Shown piece after piece: positions 5,733-6,864 of a DNA stretch of 6,864 bases. A program made the translations under genes and the position numbers. Below the pieces are notes generated by a model that saw only the letters and a program-made list of their open reading frames with translations, was not told the DNA's origin and did not search any database. Position 1 is the stretch's first letter. Every line of letters begins with the position of its first letter. Origin of the DNA: an uncultured Ruminococcus sp. (GTDB taxonomy: Bacteria > Bacillota_A > Clostridia > Oscillospirales > Acutalibacteraceae); the NCBI GenBank assembly GCA_902773395.1, contig CACYEJ010000259.1:1-6864 (forward strand), in the 5' to 3' direction.

Positions 5733-5793
5733 CTCTACTTAATTTTCGAATAGTATTGTTTACCTATTTCAGATTAATCCTGTTTTTTCGTTC

Positions 5794-5821
5794 TTAACTC
5801 GAAAGCTTGATAGTGTATAAT
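5794..5821 (+). promoter_or_regulatory. Alternative upstream promoter for the DUF1848 gene
   Basis: TTAACT (5794-5799, 4 of 6 consensus) lies 16 nt before a perfect TATAAT (5816-5821). It is immediately upstream of the stronger promoter at 5827-5856, so the gene may have tandem promoters. Confidence is lower because the -35 is weak and AT-rich DNA readily yields TATAAT. Confidence 0.4.
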
Positions 5822-5826
5822 AAAAC

Positions 5827-5856
5827 TTGACACAAAGATAACAATCATGGTATATT
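5827..5856 (+). promoter_or_regulatory. Predicted main promoter of the DUF1848 gene
   Basis: A perfect TTGACA (5827-5832) is followed, after 18 nt, by TATATT (5851-5856), with TGG just before it as an extended -10. Transcription would start near 5863, leaving a leader of about 55 nt before the TTG start at 5918. This makes the gene an independent unit, separate from the feo operon. Confidence 0.65.
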
Positions 5857-5917
5857 TAATTAAGAAAAATTGAGTTTAAAATGGGAACGGGAAAATATAA
5901 ACAGGAAGGTGATAATC

Positions 5918-6844
5918 TTGATAATCAATACAGGTATGCGTACTGATATTCCTGCATTCTATTCTGAGTGGTTTTTAAACAGAATACATGAGGGATATGT
6001 ACTAGTGAGAAATCCATATCGCCCCGACTATGTAACGAGATATGAGCTTTCGCCTGATGTGGTGGATTGCCTTACCTTCTGCACGAAAAATCCCGAACCT
6101 ATGCTCAAACATTTAGACGAGCTTAAAAGTTTTCATCAGTATTGGTTTGTAACAATAACTCCATACGGCAAAGATGTTGAGCCGAATGTGCCACCGAAAG
6201 ATGACGTTATGAGTAGCTTTATTTCTTTATCGAAAATTGTCGGTATCAACTCCATAGGCTGGCGGTACGATCCAATTTTTATAGACAATACTTACACGAT
6301 ACAGCGGCACATCTACGATTTTGAACAGATGTGTAAAACTCTTTCAGGATATACAAAGGTGTGCGTTATCAGCTTTATAGATATTTACGAAAAGGTAAAG
6401 AGAAATTTTCCGCAGGCACATGCGGTTGCTCACAATGACAGAATTACATTAGGAAAGACATTCGCAAATATCGGTAAGCGTTACAATATAACGATAAAGT
6501 CATGCGTGGAGGGCGAAGAGCTTGCACCATATGGAGTAGATTGTGCTGGCTGTCTGACAAAGGAAACTTTTGAAGCGGCAATCGGCAGTAACTTACTTGT
6601 ACCTAAAACTAAGTCACAAAGAGTTGGCTGTGCCTGCGTTCTCGGAACAGATATCGGAGCATACGACACATGCGGACATTTTTGCAAATACTGCTACGCT
6701 AATTATAACAGAGATAATGTAAGGAAAAAAATGCGGCTTCACAATCCAAAATCTCCTTTGCTTGTCGGAGAACTGAACGCTGGCGAGATTGTTCATCACG
6801 CAAAACAGGAGAGCCTGATTGATAGGCACCTCACGTTGTTTTGA
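5918..6844 (+). CDS. DUF1848 family protein with C-terminal radical-SAM-like Cys motif
   Basis: This 308-residue protein belongs to DUF1848 (PF08902) by recognition. Hallmarks are the N-terminus MIINTGMRTDIPAFYSEW, then VRNPYRPDYVTRYELSP, FCTKNPEPM, YWFVTITPYGKDVEPNVP and the segment IGWRYDPIFID. The C-terminus is cysteine-rich: C209 and C212 (DCAGC), C238 and C240 (GCAC), then C252-GHF-C256-KY-C259 (CxxxCxxC) followed by YAN. It ends in DRHLTLF, as is usual for complete members. The function is not established. The CxxxCxxC resembles the 4Fe-4S ligand motif of radical SAM enzymes, but sits at the opposite end from usual. I chose the TTG at 5918 because AGGAAGGTG (5903-5911) lies 6 nt upstream and family proteins start MII; the in-frame TTG at 5870 would add 16 unrelated residues. 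Confidence 0.88.
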   Translation: MIINTGMRTDIPAFYSEWFLNRIHEGYVLVRNPYRPDYVTRYELSPDVVDCLTFCTKNPEPMLKHLDELKSFHQYWFVTITPYGKDVEPNVPPKDDVMSSFISLSKIVGINSIGWRYDPIFIDNTYTIQRHIYDFEQMCKTLSGYTKVCVISFIDIYEKVKRNFPQAHAVAHNDRITLGKTFANIGKRYNITIKSCVEGEELAPYGVDCAGCLTKETFEAAIGSNLLVPKTKSQRVGCACVLGTDIGAYDTCGHFCKYCYANYNRDNVRKKMRLHNPKSPLLVGELNAGEIVHHAKQESLIDRHLTLF

Positions 6845-6864
6845 TAAAGTTGGTGTCGCAAAAA

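Larger units (their letters stand above)
5584..5793. other. Noncoding stretch between the feo operon and the DUF1848 gene, with structured elements
   Basis: No reading frame of note lies here. The first half is more GC-balanced than its surroundings and contains two hairpins, at 5657-5680 and 5693-5725. The second half (5736-5793) is AT-rich and shows nothing recognisable. A tract such as GTGAAAGTCAC (5613-5623) is a third possible small stem. The arrangement could be a small RNA or the worn right end of an insertion sequence. Confidence 0.4.

Noticed and set aside
5870..5917. Upstream TTG start for the DUF1848 gene (16 extra residues)
   Set aside because: It has no ribosome site, lies within a few bases of the predicted transcription start, and the added residues do not match the family N-terminus, which begins at the TTG at 5918.
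5881..5946. 21-codon ATG reading frame in the DUF1848 leader
   Set aside because: It has no Shine-Dalgarno site and no attenuator structure, and it overlaps the ribosome site and start of the DUF1848 gene out of frame.

Overview
The window looks like a chromosomal segment from a low-to-moderate GC Gram-positive anaerobe of the class Clostridia, most likely a gut Ruminococcus/Oscillospiraceae-type organism. The basis is family content and signals, not a database search: strong Shine-Dalgarno sites, a TTG start, consensus sigma-A-like promoters, a clostridial short-chain flavodoxin, and families typical of Clostridia (DUF3793, DUF1848, the FeoB-associated Cys-rich membrane protein). No mobile-element gene, CRISPR array, tRNA or rRNA was seen.

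Layout. (1) 1-559: the 3' end of a GtrA-type membrane protein, overlapping by 11 nt a short membrane-anchored protein. The short protein looks like only the N-terminus of a larger extracytoplasmic enzyme, probably a phosphodiester glycosidase. (2) 560-1043: an AT-rich, degenerate intergenic region with broken reading-frame scraps, a small inverted/direct repeat cluster, and then a good promoter and a foldable leader. (3) 1044-5502: an iron-uptake operon, all on the + strand: feoA (divergent), feoA (canonical), a 140 nt gap, feoB (800 aa), a 56-aa Cys-rich membrane protein too short for most ORF cutoffs, a DUF2325 protein, a DUF3793 protein and a flavodoxin. It ends with a perfect 15-bp hairpin at 5549-5583. 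(4) 5584-5917: a noncoding stretch with two further hairpins (one followed by a T run) and a strong promoter. (5) 5918-6844: a complete DUF1848 protein with a C-terminal radical-SAM-like cysteine triad.

How the genes work together. FeoB is the GTP-dependent Fe(II) permease, the two FeoA proteins are small SH3-like partners, and the Cys-rich membrane peptide is the usual Gram-positive FeoB companion. Flavodoxin replaces iron-requiring ferredoxin when iron is short, so uptake and iron-sparing electron transfer are co-transcribed. The DUF2325 and DUF3793 proteins sit between them, tightly packed (14 nt and 4 nt overlaps). They are the best candidates here for uncharacterised parts of an iron-limitation module. 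FeoB also carries a very acidic extracytoplasmic insertion (26 acidic and 2 basic residues in 75) between its first and second membrane regions.
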